A stretch of 55,365 nucleotides of DNA from DASYPQ01 sp041488095 (GCA_041488095.1 JBGPOP010000029.1:1-55365), one strand, 5' to 3'. Positions 33,492 to 42,819 are shown, counted from the first letter of the stretch. A program made the numbers and translations. The notes: generated by a model from the letters alone, not told the origin.

Positions 33492-34472
33492 TCACGGGCA
33501 GTGGGGCACGGGGCCCTCGCCGTTGTTGTAGAGGTCCAGCAGCCTTCCGACCTTGACCATGGGGCAACCCTCGGGATCGAAACTCGGTCCCCCACAGGAC
33601 GTCCCTTCGACGGCTGTCAGGATATTCCGGGCCCCGATCGAGGTGTCGCCCTGGGCAACCAGCGCTGCCACCGTCAGCCCGTTGTACGGGTTGGTCGGGT
33701 CGAGAGGATCCGAGACCGTGCCCGCACTGCTCGCCCCGTTGAGGATGTTGAGCTTCGCCGCGATCAGCTGGCGGGAGAGGATGCGCACCGCGTTGCCGTT
33801 GGCCGACTGGGCCAGGGAGCACAGGAGCTGGCACTCGTTGTACGGGTTCGATCCGATCTGGATCGTGTGCGAAGCGTCGCACGGGCACTGCGAGTTGGGA
33901 TTGGTCCCCGAGACCGCGCACTGGCCCTCCAGGTCGTCCGGGACGCCGTTGTGGTTCGCGTCGGTCGGGTTGGGCGTGCCCGGCGTGAAAGGCGCGGGCC
34001 AGTTGCAAGCGTGCGTCTTCCAGTAGCCCTGCGTGAGGGTGCAACCCAGGGAGGGCGGTGTCACGTGGATGATGAACGAGCACCAGGCATCGGACTCGCA
34101 GCAGGGAGAGACCGCATGGAAGACGACATGGTTGTCCCCGAGCTGGTGGGGCGACGCAATCCACGAATAGATGGTCGACACCGGGTTCCCCAAGGTGGGC
34201 AGCGGTGGATTGAAGGTCGACCCCACCGTGTCGGCCGCGCCCTCGAGGAAGATGGGGAGCGCGCAGGTTTCATCGGAGGCCTGCACCGTGAACGTGATCA
34301 GCTGACCGGCCTCGACCGTGAGCACGCCTCCACACGCAGGCGTCGGAGGGCTGTTGAAGTGGACGCAGGGCGGGGGGGGCGGTACGGAAAGGAAGCTGGT
34401 GCAGGGCGGGGAGGGCTGAACGGAGAGAATCGCGGCGAGGAAGAAGCTTGACGGGATCGCGAGGGGGTGCAT
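33492..34472 (-). CDS. Secreted GYWKTH-motif protein of unknown function
   Basis: A 326-residue exported protein; the N-terminus MHPLAIPSSFFLAAILSV is a signal peptide. It is rich in Cys and Pro. The first half is a beta-rich domain (VEAGQLITFTVQASDETC). The motif LGCTLTQGYWKTHACNW near residue 147 opens a helical domain seen in many secreted proteins of unknown role, and includes LCSLAQSANGNAVRILSRQLIAAKLNILNGA. The segment DANHNGVPDDLEG resembles a calcium-binding loop. An AAGGA ribosome binding site precedes the ATG. The upstream and downstream genes give no functional hint. It is probably extracellular. Confidence 0.82.
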   Translation of the reverse strand: MHPLAIPSSFFLAAILSVQPSPPCTSFLSVPPPPPCVHFNSPPTPACGGVLTVEAGQLITFTVQASDETCALPIFLEGAADTVGSTFNPPLPTLGNPVSTIYSWIASPHQLGDNHVVFHAVSPCCESDAWCSFIIHVTPPSLGCTLTQGYWKTHACNWPAPFTPGTPNPTDANHNGVPDDLEGQCAVSGTNPNSQCPCDASHTIQIGSNPYNECQLLCSLAQSANGNAVRILSRQLIAAKLNILNGASSAGTVSDPLDPTNPYNGLTVAALVAQGDTSIGARNILTAVEGTSCGGPSFDPEGCPMVKVGRLLDLYNNGEGPVPHCP

Positions 34473-34773
34473 GTGGGTTTTCCTTGGATCAGCTAGGAGG
34501 AGCGATTCGGGGGGGCAACGACCTGAATTCTATCCCTGGTTCACGCGGAGCGGGGCCCGTCCGACCTGAGAACCCTGCGCGCGGCGCCGGCGGCCCAGCT
34601 CGGGCACCAGTCGTCGACCTTGCCTGCGAAAGGGGACCGGGGTCGCTGGTCGTTCCCGAAGCCAGCGGCTCTGCCCGCCGCTCAACGGATGCCGGCACAA
34701 CACCCGGGTCAGAGCCGAGGCCAAGCTGCTCGGCTCGGTTCGATGCGTCGAAGTGCGAGCCCGACACCGGGGC
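34473..34773. other. Intergenic region with two hairpins at the HEAT gene end
   Basis: No gene is seen. Two inverted repeats lie at the 3' end of the minus-strand HEAT gene: GAGCCC/GGGCTC (34757-34762 and 34770-34775, overlapping the stop codon) and GAGCCGAG/CTCGGCTC (34712-34719 and 34729-34736). They could end transcription or protect the 3' end, but no T-run follows. The rest of the region holds the leader of the GYWKTH gene. Confidence 0.35.
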
Positions 34774-36150
34774 TCACGAGATCAGCAGCATCTCGCGCAC
34801 GCGCTTCGGATCGCGCGGAAGATCGAGCCCGGTGATCGCCTTCAGGGCTTTCCACGCCGCCTCGGAAACGCTTGGATTGGAATCCTGGAGCGCCCCGGCG
34901 AGTGCGCCGGAGGCCGAGGCGACGCCGAGAGCCTGGAGGACCTCGCAGGCCAGGCGACGGAGCTCGGGACGGGAGTCCGCAAGCACCTTCACGACGTCCC
35001 TCGCGAGCTCGGCTCGCTTGGTGCGGTGCTCTCCATAGGCGCGCAGGGCTGCGATGATGCGCTTGGAATCCCGCGAGGCGAGATCCGCGCGCAGGCTGGG
35101 CCGCAGGCTCGTCTGCCAGGTGATCTCGCTGCGATTCCAGACGAGCCAGGGAGTAGCTTCGGCCGGAAAGGCGAGCCCCGAGACGCGTCGGAGCGCCCAC
35201 AGGGCCGAGTCGCGGACGCCGTCGTCCTTGTCCGATAGACGTGCGATCATCTCCGGGACGCAGGTGCCGTCGTCGAGCACGCCGACTGCCTGAAGCAGCG
35301 ATCGAGCGTACTCCGGCCGCGCCGACGGCAGCTCGGAAACCAGCCACGCGGCGAACTCCCGGTTCAGGGCAGCGTCGGTCGATGCGCCGCACGCGGAGGC
35401 GAGAGCCGCGATCTGTGGGCGGAGGTCCCGCTGCACCAGGGTCACGGCGTACAAGACCTCGAGCGCGCGTGGATCTCGCGAAGACCCCACCGCCTCGAGC
35501 AACGGGCGCCCGGCGTCGGCGTCGGTCCGGCGAAGGACGTCGGCCAGCGCAGGCCAGGCGCGGGCATCGCGCCGCAGGATCGCGCCGCAAGCGGCGCGCA
35601 CCGCTTCGCGGGCGTCCTGGGTGAGCGCCTTCTCCCCGCCGTTCCCGCGCGGCGCGAGCTCGACGAGGTGAACGAGATCGCCTGCATCTCCGATCGTCCC
35701 GATCACGTGAATCGCCGCCAGACGCGTGCCGACGTCGGCCGGAGCGCTGTCGAGCCGCGTCCGAATCGCCGCGCGAACCGCGATCCCCGGCATGCGCGCG
35801 AGCGCGGCGAGCACGAGCTCCCGCTGCGGATCGCTCAAGACCTGGGGTGGGTCGTCCGGCCCGGCTTCGGGCACGCGGCGGCGCGCGAGGATGTCGACCT
35901 GGGCTTCCAGGGCGCCCGGCCCCGCGCCGACGATGCGGTCCACGAGCTTCGGGGCCGGCGCGCTGTCCGCCCGCCGCGATTCGCGCAGGGCGCGGGCGAT
36001 CTCCAGGTGCTCGGGCGTCGTCGCCCAGCTCCAGCGCGGAAGGATGGCGTCGGTGTCCTCGACGCCCCGCGCGAAGGCACGAGGGGCGAGGAGCAGGATC
36101 GCTCCGAGGAGCAGGGCGAACCGACGACGGTTTCCGACGGCGCAGAGCAC
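34774..36150 (-). CDS. Secreted HEAT-repeat protein
   Basis: A 458-residue protein starting at a GTG, with signal peptide region NRRRFALLLGAILLLAPRAFA. From residue 100 onward it consists of paired helices of the HEAT/PBS-lyase type, such as RLSDKDDGVRDSALWALRRV, DSRPELRRLACEVLQALGV and LQDSNPSVSEAAWKALKAI. HEAT repeats form a curved scaffold for protein contacts and give no enzymatic prediction. It starts 16 bases after the PilX-like gene and is probably the fourth gene of the pseudopilin operon, so it could help assemble or anchor that structure. This is inferred from position only. Confidence 0.88.
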   Translation of the reverse strand: MLCAVGNRRRFALLLGAILLLAPRAFARGVEDTDAILPRWSWATTPEHLEIARALRESRRADSAPAPKLVDRIVGAGPGALEAQVDILARRRVPEAGPDDPPQVLSDPQRELVLAALARMPGIAVRAAIRTRLDSAPADVGTRLAAIHVIGTIGDAGDLVHLVELAPRGNGGEKALTQDAREAVRAACGAILRRDARAWPALADVLRRTDADAGRPLLEAVGSSRDPRALEVLYAVTLVQRDLRPQIAALASACGASTDAALNREFAAWLVSELPSARPEYARSLLQAVGVLDDGTCVPEMIARLSDKDDGVRDSALWALRRVSGLAFPAEATPWLVWNRSEITWQTSLRPSLRADLASRDSKRIIAALRAYGEHRTKRAELARDVVKVLADSRPELRRLACEVLQALGVASASGALAGALQDSNPSVSEAAWKALKAITGLDLPRDPKRVREMLLIS

Positions 36151-36166
36151 TTCGATTACCCGCTGG

Positions 36167-37417
36167 TCACTTCTGGTAGGGAAGCTCGCGCCAGCACAGC
36201 GTCTCGTAGGTCGGGACGCCGTTCGCCGTGGCGTTGATCAAGTTCTCGTCGAAGTGGAAGCGCGCGTTGCTGTGCACGTCCAGGCTGCGCGCCATGAGCG
36301 CGCCGAACATCTGGAAGTTGCTGTTCAGCACGACGCGTGCGTTGGGCGCGAGGATCGTGCCGTAGACCGCGGAGTTCGAGAGGAACTCCACATCGTCGAT
36401 CTGCACGTTGACCTCGGGGTTGATCACGTTGTCGCTCAGTAGGTTGATCCGGATGTCCGCGGGCGCGAAGGTCGTCGAAGCGATGGTCGTGTTCTGGTTG
36501 AGGATGAAGTTGTCGATCACGTAGAACGTCACCAGGCCGCCGATCGCGTTGACCACCACCCCCGAGTTCGACTTGAGCTGCAGGTTCGAGCAGACGATGT
36601 TGGCGGGCCCGTTGATCGTCAGGGTCTTGGAAGAGTTGACGGTGAGGCTGCCGAAGTTGTAGTTGCCCGTGGGCAGCGTCGTGTTGCTGGAGATGGTCCG
36701 GTTGCCGAGGGGCGGGTAGCTCGGCACGTTGATCACCGGGAACTGGATCTGCTGCGTGGACGGAATGGTCGTGCCCGTGACGACGGCGTTGCCGAGGACC
36801 GTCGTCGTGTGGCTCGGCCCGGCGATCGCGTCGCCCCAGACCTTGGCGTTCTGGTCGAGACCGATGTCGCCGTTCGAGCCGATGTCCCCGTTGGCCAGCG
36901 CGTACTGGTTCGCCCCGCTGCCGTTGACCGCTTGCGAGGCGTAGGTTCCGAGGGTCGAGTTGTAGCTGTCGACGCGGGCGTTGGAATCCATGTGCATCCA
37001 CTCGCGCCCGAATGCTCCGTACCGCCAGATGGTGTTCGGCACGGCGCGGACGTCCAGCTCCTGGCTGGCGCCGCACCTCCCGTCGATCCCGGTTGCGGTC
37101 AAGCGCGTGACGTCGGCCGTCACGGGCGTCGCCTGGACCCAGATCTGTGCTCCCGCCCACGCCGCGGGGTTGGCGTGCGTGCCCACGTTCCCGCTCGTTC
37201 CACGTTGGAGCTGGTACATGGCCTGCGAGAGTCCCGCCTGGCACACATAACTGGCGTGGATGTCCTGCTGCCCGCCCCGCTGCTCGCGGGAGTGGCCGAG
37301 ATTGACGCACAGCAGGGCCGCCGTCATCGCTGCAAGCCCGACCACGACCAGGAGCACCATGACTATCGCAGCGCCTCTACGGCACGGCTCGAGACTGCGG
37401 GAGCGCACGATCTTCAT
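36167..37417 (-). CDS. PilX-like minor pilin/pilus assembly protein
   Basis: A protein of about 416 residues from ATG 37417, chosen because a GGAGAG ribosome binding site lies about 8 bases upstream; a GTG at 37435 is in frame. The N-terminus RRGAAIVMVLLVVVGLAAMT is the hydrophobic start of PilX/PulK-type minor pilins, though the prepilin Glu at position 5 is not obvious. The large remainder is a beta-helix-like, Asn/Ser/Thr-rich domain (NYNFGSLTVNSSKTLTING, DNVINPEVNVQIDD) of the kind found at pilus tips or in polymer-forming adhesins. It follows two prepilin genes and belongs to the same operon. It is probably surface exposed. Confidence 0.82.
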   Translation of the reverse strand: MKIVRSRSLEPCRRGAAIVMVLLVVVGLAAMTAALLCVNLGHSREQRGGQQDIHASYVCQAGLSQAMYQLQRGTSGNVGTHANPAAWAGAQIWVQATPVTADVTRLTATGIDGRCGASQELDVRAVPNTIWRYGAFGREWMHMDSNARVDSYNSTLGTYASQAVNGSGANQYALANGDIGSNGDIGLDQNAKVWGDAIAGPSHTTTVLGNAVVTGTTIPSTQQIQFPVINVPSYPPLGNRTISSNTTLPTGNYNFGSLTVNSSKTLTINGPANIVCSNLQLKSNSGVVVNAIGGLVTFYVIDNFILNQNTTIASTTFAPADIRINLLSDNVINPEVNVQIDDVEFLSNSAVYGTILAPNARVVLNSNFQMFGALMARSLDVHSNARFHFDENLINATANGVPTYETLCWRELPYQK

Positions 37418-37436
37418 GATGGATCTCTCCTTCACC

Positions 37437-38096
37437 TCAGTTGTGAAGCACGATGGACGTTTCGAGCGAGACGGTCGCGACTTGATTCCCTGCGTACGGC
37501 TGCTGAACGGTGATGCGCAAGGTCAGGAGGTCGCCGATCCTCCGGACGTTGAAGCCGGCCTCATCGATGACGCCGTTGCCGTTGTCGTCGATCCCGTTGG
37601 CCAGCTCGCCCGGGGCCAGCTTCGGGATGCCTGTGCACAGGACCGCCGTCTGGGCATTGGCGGTCCCGAAATTGCGCGTGAAGACGAGCCGTCGTTCGTC
37701 GACGAGGCCGTCGCCATTGTCGTCCACGCCGTTGTCGAGTTCCCTGGGATCGAGCTGGAGCTCCACCCGCGAAGGAGTGTTCCATGTGACCACCCCGGCA
37801 TTCGTCACGCCCGTAGCGCGCTGGTAGGTCAGCACGCTCGTACCGAAATTCGAGGATGGGTCGGGGAAGATGAGGCTGTGACCCACGCCGGTCAGCTCTT
37901 CGGCGACGCGGTCGAGTGCCCGGCGGGCGCGGGATTCCGCGGTCGCGCGTGCCTGCATGACCTTCGTCTCGGTGGCGCTCCGGGCCTGGACCAACCCGAG
38001 TGCCGTGAGGACGATGCCCAACACGGTGACGCTCACGAGCAGCTCGATCAAGGTGAAGCCGGCGGCCCGGCGGTACGGCATTCGGCGAGTGGTCAT
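37437..38096 (-). CDS. PilW/PulJ-like prepilin with calcium-loop motifs
   Basis: A protein of 219 residues. The type IV prepilin cleavage motif is clear: RRAAGFTLIELLVSVTVLGI, with cleavage after the Gly and the conserved Glu at position 5 of the mature protein. Two D-rich loops, NGVDDNGDGLVDE and NGIDDNGNGVIDE, look like EF-hand or dockerin-type calcium sites and are common in planctomycete minor pilins. The ATG overlaps the upstream gene's stop (TGATG), so translation is probably coupled. A role as a minor (pseudo)pilin of a type II secretion or type IV pilus apparatus follows from the family. No motor or secretin gene is nearby. Confidence 0.88.
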   Translation of the reverse strand: MTTRRMPYRRAAGFTLIELLVSVTVLGIVLTALGLVQARSATETKVMQARATAESRARRALDRVAEELTGVGHSLIFPDPSSNFGTSVLTYQRATGVTNAGVVTWNTPSRVELQLDPRELDNGVDDNGDGLVDERRLVFTRNFGTANAQTAVLCTGIPKLAPGELANGIDDNGNGVIDEAGFNVRRIGDLLTLRITVQQPYAGNQVATVSLETSIVLHN

Positions 38097-38668
38097 CAGT
38101 AGTTGCCGAGCATCGTGTGGAGCTCGACCTCCCCGGGCCCGGCCGCGCCGGTCCACCGGACGCGCACGCGCACCGGAAGGATCTTGTAGGTCGTGGCGCA
38201 GTTCGTGATTCCGTCGATGACGCCGTCCCCGTTCAGATCGCGAGGCATCCCGCACTTCGGGTCGACGATGTCCTCGTGCAGCACGCCCGGCAGCCCGGGC
38301 GGCGTGGGGAAGATCACCTCGCCCGGAAGCCCGTCCGGATCGTTCGGTCGCGCCGAGAGGCCCAGGACGGCGAAATTCTTCCCCGGCGCAGTGCCCGCTC
38401 CGCCGGGATCGTCGCTCGGGTCGCCGTTGTAGCGCCGGAACGCCTCGGCGAACGCCTCGGCCTGGATCTTCTCGACAACCTGGCGTGCCGCCTGCGTTGC
38501 GCGATCGAGCTCCCGCGTCCTCTCGGCCGAGCGCTCGAGCAGGATCATCGTCTGCATGGACCCGACCACCCCCGTGACGAGGATCGTGATCGCGATCATG
38601 ATCTCGAGGAGCGTCATCCCCGACCTGCCTGTCGACTGGAGGCCCCACCTCCAGCGTGCCTGCCTCAT
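38096..38668 (-). CDS. PilV/PulI-like prepilin
   Basis: A protein of about 190 residues from ATG 38668, preceded by an AGGTGG ribosome binding site. The prepilin motif GRSGMTLLEIMIAITILVTG is present, with cleavage after the Gly and Glu at mature position 5. A long amphipathic helix follows (RSAERTRELDRATQAARQVV), then a small globular domain with a calcium-loop-like LNGDGVIDG. It is the first gene of the operon PilV-like, PilW-like, PilX-like, HEAT protein. The frame is open upstream of 38668 but without conserved sequence. Confidence 0.88.
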   Translation of the reverse strand: MRQARWRWGLQSTGRSGMTLLEIMIAITILVTGVVGSMQTMILLERSAERTRELDRATQAARQVVEKIQAEAFAEAFRRYNGDPSDDPGGAGTAPGKNFAVLGLSARPNDPDGLPGEVIFPTPPGLPGVLHEDIVDPKCGMPRDLNGDGVIDGITNCATTYKILPVRVRVRWTGAAGPGEVELHTMLGNY

Positions 38669-39105
38669 GCCCCACCTGCTTCTGACGGAGGATCCGTCTG
38701 GCGCAGGGGATCGGATTCCGGCCGGAGCCGACTTGAGCAAATGACTCCTCCCGTTGATTCATGTCGGTAGAACGTGCGTTGGCTGAGGAAGCGCGGTCCG
38801 CAAGGCACCGCACCCTCGCAGCTGGAGCCCGAGATCGCGCCTCCGCCCCAGGAGCGCGTGTTCAAGACCTGTCTATTCGGAAGAACCCGGTGCGGTGCGA
38901 GGAATGCGAGATCTCGGCGCGCCGGGGCGGCAGAGCATCCGCGGTGCTGGCATCCCGCGATCGTGCCCGTTCCATCGCGTGGCGGCGTCGTTCCTCCCGG
39001 CCGCTCGCAAGGAGAAGGGGCTTCTTCCCCGACCCGTGGGAAAGCGGCAGCCCACCTCGTTCCCATCCAGCACGACGCGGGTAGAATGCGCACGGAGGTG
39101 GAGTG
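38669..39105. other. Divergent intergenic region
   Basis: Between the minus-strand pilin operon and the + strand gene at 39106 I find no convincing gene. TAGAAT at 39082-39087 could be a -10 element, but it lies only about 20 bases before the ATG at 39106, and no good -35 is visible. A GGAGGTG ribosome binding site lies just before that ATG. The remainder is unassigned. Confidence 0.35.
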
Positions 39106-40215
39106 ATGCCGAGGCCCTCCTTGCTCAGCATCCCTTGGGTGGCCTGGAGTGTTGCGCTGCTGGGGCTGCCCTCGCGCGCCCAGAGCATCAACGTCGACTT
39201 CGGGCCGGCGAGCAGCCCGGCCGGCTCGCCACCCTCGACCTACGGCGCCGCAGCGCAGTCCCCCGGGACCTGGAATCCGGTCGGCGTCCGAAGCGCGACG
39301 AACCTGTTGACGCTGTCCGGCGCCCCGACGGCCGTGTCGCTCTCGACCGCCACACTGCCCCAGTACTGCTTCTTCCAGTACAGCAACATCCCGAGCAATC
39401 AGGGTGCCGATGAGCCGCTCCTCGACGACTACTACGATCCGACCGACTGCTTCGGTGACTGGACCTTCGATGGGCTGGCTTCCGGCGAGTACGAGGTCGA
39501 CACGATCATCGTCACGCCGGCGTTCCAGGTGCAGTCGATCGATGTGACGGTCGAGGGATCCCCCGACGGCGTGCAGTCCGTCGCGGGAATCTGGTCGGGC
39601 GCCTACACCCAGGGCCAGAACTACACCCGGCACCACAAGACCGTGGCGGACGGGAGGATCCACATCACGTTCGCCGCGCAGAAGCTCCACGACTGCGTCG
39701 TCCTGAACGGCATCCAGCTCGTCAAGGAGGATCCGATCGGCACGCCCCGGTGCTTCGGCGACGGCAGCGCGACGCCCTGCCCATGCGGCAACAACGGCCA
39801 GACCGGCCAGGGCTGCGAGAACTCGGCTTCGACGGGCGGAGCCCTGCTCCAGGCGTTCGGCACGACCACTCCGGACACCGTCCTGCTCTGGTCCTCGGGA
39901 GAGCTCTCGAGCGCGCTCACGATCTTCCTCCAGGGCAACGCGGTGATCCCGCCGGCGAGCTTCGGCGACGGGCTGCGCTGCGCGGGCGGGATCTTGAAAC
40001 GCCTCTACGTCAAGAACGCGAGCGGCGCATCGGTTTCGGCCCCGGGAGCCGGCGATCCATCGATCACGGCTCGCTCAGCCGCACTCGGTGATCCGATCGC
40101 GCCGGGCGAGCGGCGCTACTACCAGACGTACTACCGCGACGCGAGTGCGAGCTGGTGTGCGCCGCCCCTGGGAGGCACCTTCAACGCGAGCAACTCCGTG
40201 AAGATCGTGTGGTGA
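39106..40215 (+). CDS. Secreted protein with YYRDP C-terminal domain
   Basis: A 369-residue exported protein; ATG 39106 is preceded by GGAGGTG (a GTG at 39103 is adjacent). The signal peptide is PSLLSIPWVAWSVALLGLPS, with cleavage near SRAQ. Residues 30-210 form a beta-rich domain beginning INVDFGPASSPAGSPPSTYG and ending VVLNGIQLVK, similar to malectin-like or carbohydrate-binding sandwiches, but I cannot assign it firmly. From 39751 the cysteine-rich C-terminal domain begins (CPCGNNGQTGQGCENSA). It contains LTIFLQG, RCAGGILKRLYVK, ITARSAALGDPIAPGERRY and YYRDAS, ending in TFNASNSVKIVW. No neighbour informs its function. Confidence 0.85.
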   Translation: MPRPSLLSIPWVAWSVALLGLPSRAQSINVDFGPASSPAGSPPSTYGAAAQSPGTWNPVGVRSATNLLTLSGAPTAVSLSTATLPQYCFFQYSNIPSNQGADEPLLDDYYDPTDCFGDWTFDGLASGEYEVDTIIVTPAFQVQSIDVTVEGSPDGVQSVAGIWSGAYTQGQNYTRHHKTVADGRIHITFAAQKLHDCVVLNGIQLVKEDPIGTPRCFGDGSATPCPCGNNGQTGQGCENSASTGGALLQAFGTTTPDTVLLWSSGELSSALTIFLQGNAVIPPASFGDGLRCAGGILKRLYVKNASGASVSAPGAGDPSITARSAALGDPIAPGERRYYQTYYRDASASWCAPPLGGTFNASNSVKIVW

Positions 40216-40363
40216 TCTGGACGGACCTGTCGATCCCCTGAGGGTCAAGGTGCGCCGCCCCCGGGGCCAAGCGGCGGATGTCCTGAAGAGTTCCGGCGAT
40301 GGCAGACTGCCCGCGGGATCACGCGATTGGAACGACCATCCTCGAGAAGCGTGGGAGAGCCCC

Positions 40364-42520
40364 TCATCGCCCTCCGATCACGACGTGCGTGATGCCGTCC
40401 TCGACGACGGATGCCGTTGCCTCAGGCGAACTCTCGTCGGAGTCCAAGGAATGCACCTCTCCAGGCTTGAGCTGACGCATCAACACGTAGGGCCCCGGCA
40501 GCAGAATTGAGGACTCGAAGCGCCCATCCGCGTCGCTTCGCGCTGAAGGGAAGCAGTCACCTCGGTCCGAGCAGATCGAGATCTCCCGATCCGCCTCCGG
40601 TTGACCCTCTCGGTCGAGCACCTCCCCTGCAATGCGTCCGCCTCGACGGAGCCTCAGCGTCAGATCGCCGACCATCTGGCCGGGCTCGAGGACGAGCCGG
40701 AGGGACTCGCTCCGCGCCCACGATTCCGACGAAGCCCACAATTCGACCTCGCCGGGCTGGACGCGCTTCAGATCGAACCTCCCTTCCCAACGGGTCTTGA
40801 CAGAGGATCCCGGGTCCACTTGCACGTCAGCGAAGGAGACCGGATCGCCCGATGGATCCACGACGGTCCCCGAGAGGGTCGCGCCGCGCGGCACGACGAG
40901 CGTCACCGGGGAACGCCGCCCGGGCACGACGACCGGGTCCGACGGCGGACCGCCGAACGCGGGCGTGCGCGCCTCGAAGACCCAGGTTCCTGAGGCGAGG
41001 CCGCTGATCGTGAACGTGCCGTCCGCGCTGTGAAAATGCGCGGACACTCGATCCAAGAACTCGGCAGCTCCGCTGGCCGAGGAGGGGCTCGCCTCGACGG
41101 AGAACAGGTCGACCGGTTCTCCGAGGTCGTCGACGACCCGGCCAGAGACGTCGTGCCCGTGCTCCAGGACCATGACCAAGGGCGGATCGCCCGGTCGCAG
41201 GCTGTCGACCATCGCGATTCCGCCCGCGTATTCGCCGTGATCGGACCGGTCCGAGCTCGGTCCTGCGGACGCCGCGTGCGCGGTCAGGTGGTAAGGACCC
41301 TCCGAGGTCACCGTGAACGAGAACTGGCCGCCCGAGGATGTCTGGATTTCCCGGTATCCTCTGTCAGGGCGCGAGCGCAGGAGCTCGATCGGGATCATGG
41401 ACACGAGGGAAACCTTGCAGCCTATCGCCGGCATGCCGCCGGGCCACTCGACGCGACCGGAGATCCTCGCCGAGCGCAGATGGACCTGGAGGTCGCTACG
41501 GACCTCTCCGTCGGCGAGATCCCCGAGGTCGATGCGCTCGGGCAGGAACCCTCCCATGTCAACGACGATCCTGACGGGCCCAGGCCGGATCGCCCTGATC
41601 GAGAAGCTCCCGTCGACCGGGGTCCTGGCGTCGGGCTCCCGGCGATCCATGAACGGCGACCCGAGCTCCTCGGCCCTGCAGACTCGCGCGAGCCTGACCG
41701 GCGCTCCGGACGGGTCGAAAACCCAGCCCGAAACGCTGACGCCCGGATGGAGGTCGATCTCGAGGTCCGCGGTCGCGCCCGGCGGGACCGCGAAGGTCCT
41801 CTCGACCGGGACGAACGCGAGGTCGCTCACCGTGAGCACGTAGTCCGGTCTAGCGGGCACCGAGCGGAACTCGAAGCACAGATTCTCGTCCGCGGTAGCC
41901 GTTCGAAGAACGAGCGCGGCCGATCCCGGTCTCTTGATCGCCATGAGCTCGATGCGCGGATTCGGGGCGCGCATCCTCGCCGACGCCACGCGTGCGGGCA
42001 GGACGAGCTGCCCTCGCACGCACCCGCCGAGCCGGGGCTCGAGGACGATCCCGGCCAAGGGCTCCGAGAGGTCGATCTCGTAGTCGCATTCCAGATAGAG
42101 GTAGCGGCTCTTCAGCTCGAGCCAGCCCCTCTCCGCATCCTTCGGGAACATCGCGAGGAAGCGTCCGTCGGCGTCGACCGGAGCAGCGAACCCCGGATCG
42201 TCCTCGAGGCTCAGCACGCGAGCCTCGACCTCCAGCCGCTCGTCCGTCGGCGTCCCTTCGGGCACGCTGACTCGGCCTCGGATCCAGATCCCGTCTGGAA
42301 GCTGGCGTCCCTCGACTCCGGATTTCTCCTTCGAACTTGGGGGTTCCGGCTCCAACCCTGAATCGACACGGGTCGAGGATGGCTCGGCAGGCGCGTCGCT
42401 GGAGACAGTCTCCAACAGGTTGGGGGACAGGGGAGCGACCCCGACCACGAGGTACGCCGTTACCGCTGCCGCGACTGCGAGGAGGACGGCGAGCACGACG
42501 GGTTTCCCCCGGCTCCGCAT
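40364..42520 (-). CDS. Carboxypeptidase-regulatory-like repeat protein, membrane anchored
   Basis: A 718-residue protein. The N-terminus KPVVLAVLLAVAAAVTAYLVVG is a signal anchor. A proline/serine-rich linker follows, then a chain of carboxypeptidase-regulatory-like (CarboxypepD_reg) Ig-type domains, shown by repeated G-x-V-x-D-x-x-G-x-P-V patterns: VSGWVFDPSGAPVRLARV, SGRVVDDLGEPVDLFSVE, LSGTVVDPSGDPVSFADV and IAGEVLDREGQPEADREI. At least six such units can be counted. These beta-sandwich repeats act as spacers or ligand-binding modules on the cell surface. No catalytic motif is present. It is transcribed divergently from the propeller gene at 42820. Confidence 0.88.
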   Translation of the reverse strand: MRSRGKPVVLAVLLAVAAAVTAYLVVGVAPLSPNLLETVSSDAPAEPSSTRVDSGLEPEPPSSKEKSGVEGRQLPDGIWIRGRVSVPEGTPTDERLEVEARVLSLEDDPGFAAPVDADGRFLAMFPKDAERGWLELKSRYLYLECDYEIDLSEPLAGIVLEPRLGGCVRGQLVLPARVASARMRAPNPRIELMAIKRPGSAALVLRTATADENLCFEFRSVPARPDYVLTVSDLAFVPVERTFAVPPGATADLEIDLHPGVSVSGWVFDPSGAPVRLARVCRAEELGSPFMDRREPDARTPVDGSFSIRAIRPGPVRIVVDMGGFLPERIDLGDLADGEVRSDLQVHLRSARISGRVEWPGGMPAIGCKVSLVSMIPIELLRSRPDRGYREIQTSSGGQFSFTVTSEGPYHLTAHAASAGPSSDRSDHGEYAGGIAMVDSLRPGDPPLVMVLEHGHDVSGRVVDDLGEPVDLFSVEASPSSASGAAEFLDRVSAHFHSADGTFTISGLASGTWVFEARTPAFGGPPSDPVVVPGRRSPVTLVVPRGATLSGTVVDPSGDPVSFADVQVDPGSSVKTRWEGRFDLKRVQPGEVELWASSESWARSESLRLVLEPGQMVGDLTLRLRRGGRIAGEVLDREGQPEADREISICSDRGDCFPSARSDADGRFESSILLPGPYVLMRQLKPGEVHSLDSDESSPEATASVVEDGITHVVIGGR

Positions 42521-42670
42521 GCCCCATTCCTATCCCCGAAGCAGCGGCGTGACTACCTCTCCTCTTGCCCGGGAGAGGTGCATGCTTGGCTCGCGCTGAC
42601 GCGGTCGTGGATCGTCGCGGTCCCGAGCGCTACACGCCAGCCCCACGGCGGGCCGGGTTGGCCCAGCATG

Positions 42671-42765
42671 GAGATGAGGAAGCGACCCCCTCACGCACCT
42701 CACGATGGCGTCCTGGCATCGTGGTAACCTGGGTGCCGATCGGAACCGCGGTTCTGCTCGGGTGA
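42671..42765. repeat. Dispersed intergenic repeat, copy 1
   Basis: This stretch shares a pattern with 49766-49856 and in part with 45595-45650. All copies carry a core like GCGAACCCCTCACGGCCCT followed by GATGG; copies 1 and 3 also share GCCGATCGGAACCGCGG-like sequence about 50 bases later. The function is unknown; it may be the stub of a decayed gene (MRKRPPHAPHDG on the + strand). Confidence 0.45.
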
Positions 42766-42819
42766 TCTGTGTACGGAGGCCCTGAGTCGCGAAGCGGATC
42801 GCACGAGGAGAACGGGACG

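Noticed and set aside
41030..42361. Long + strand frame antisense to the carboxypeptidase-regulatory-like gene
   Set aside because: It has an Arg/Asp-rich composition without motifs, and the minus-strand frame has clear repeated Ig-type units.
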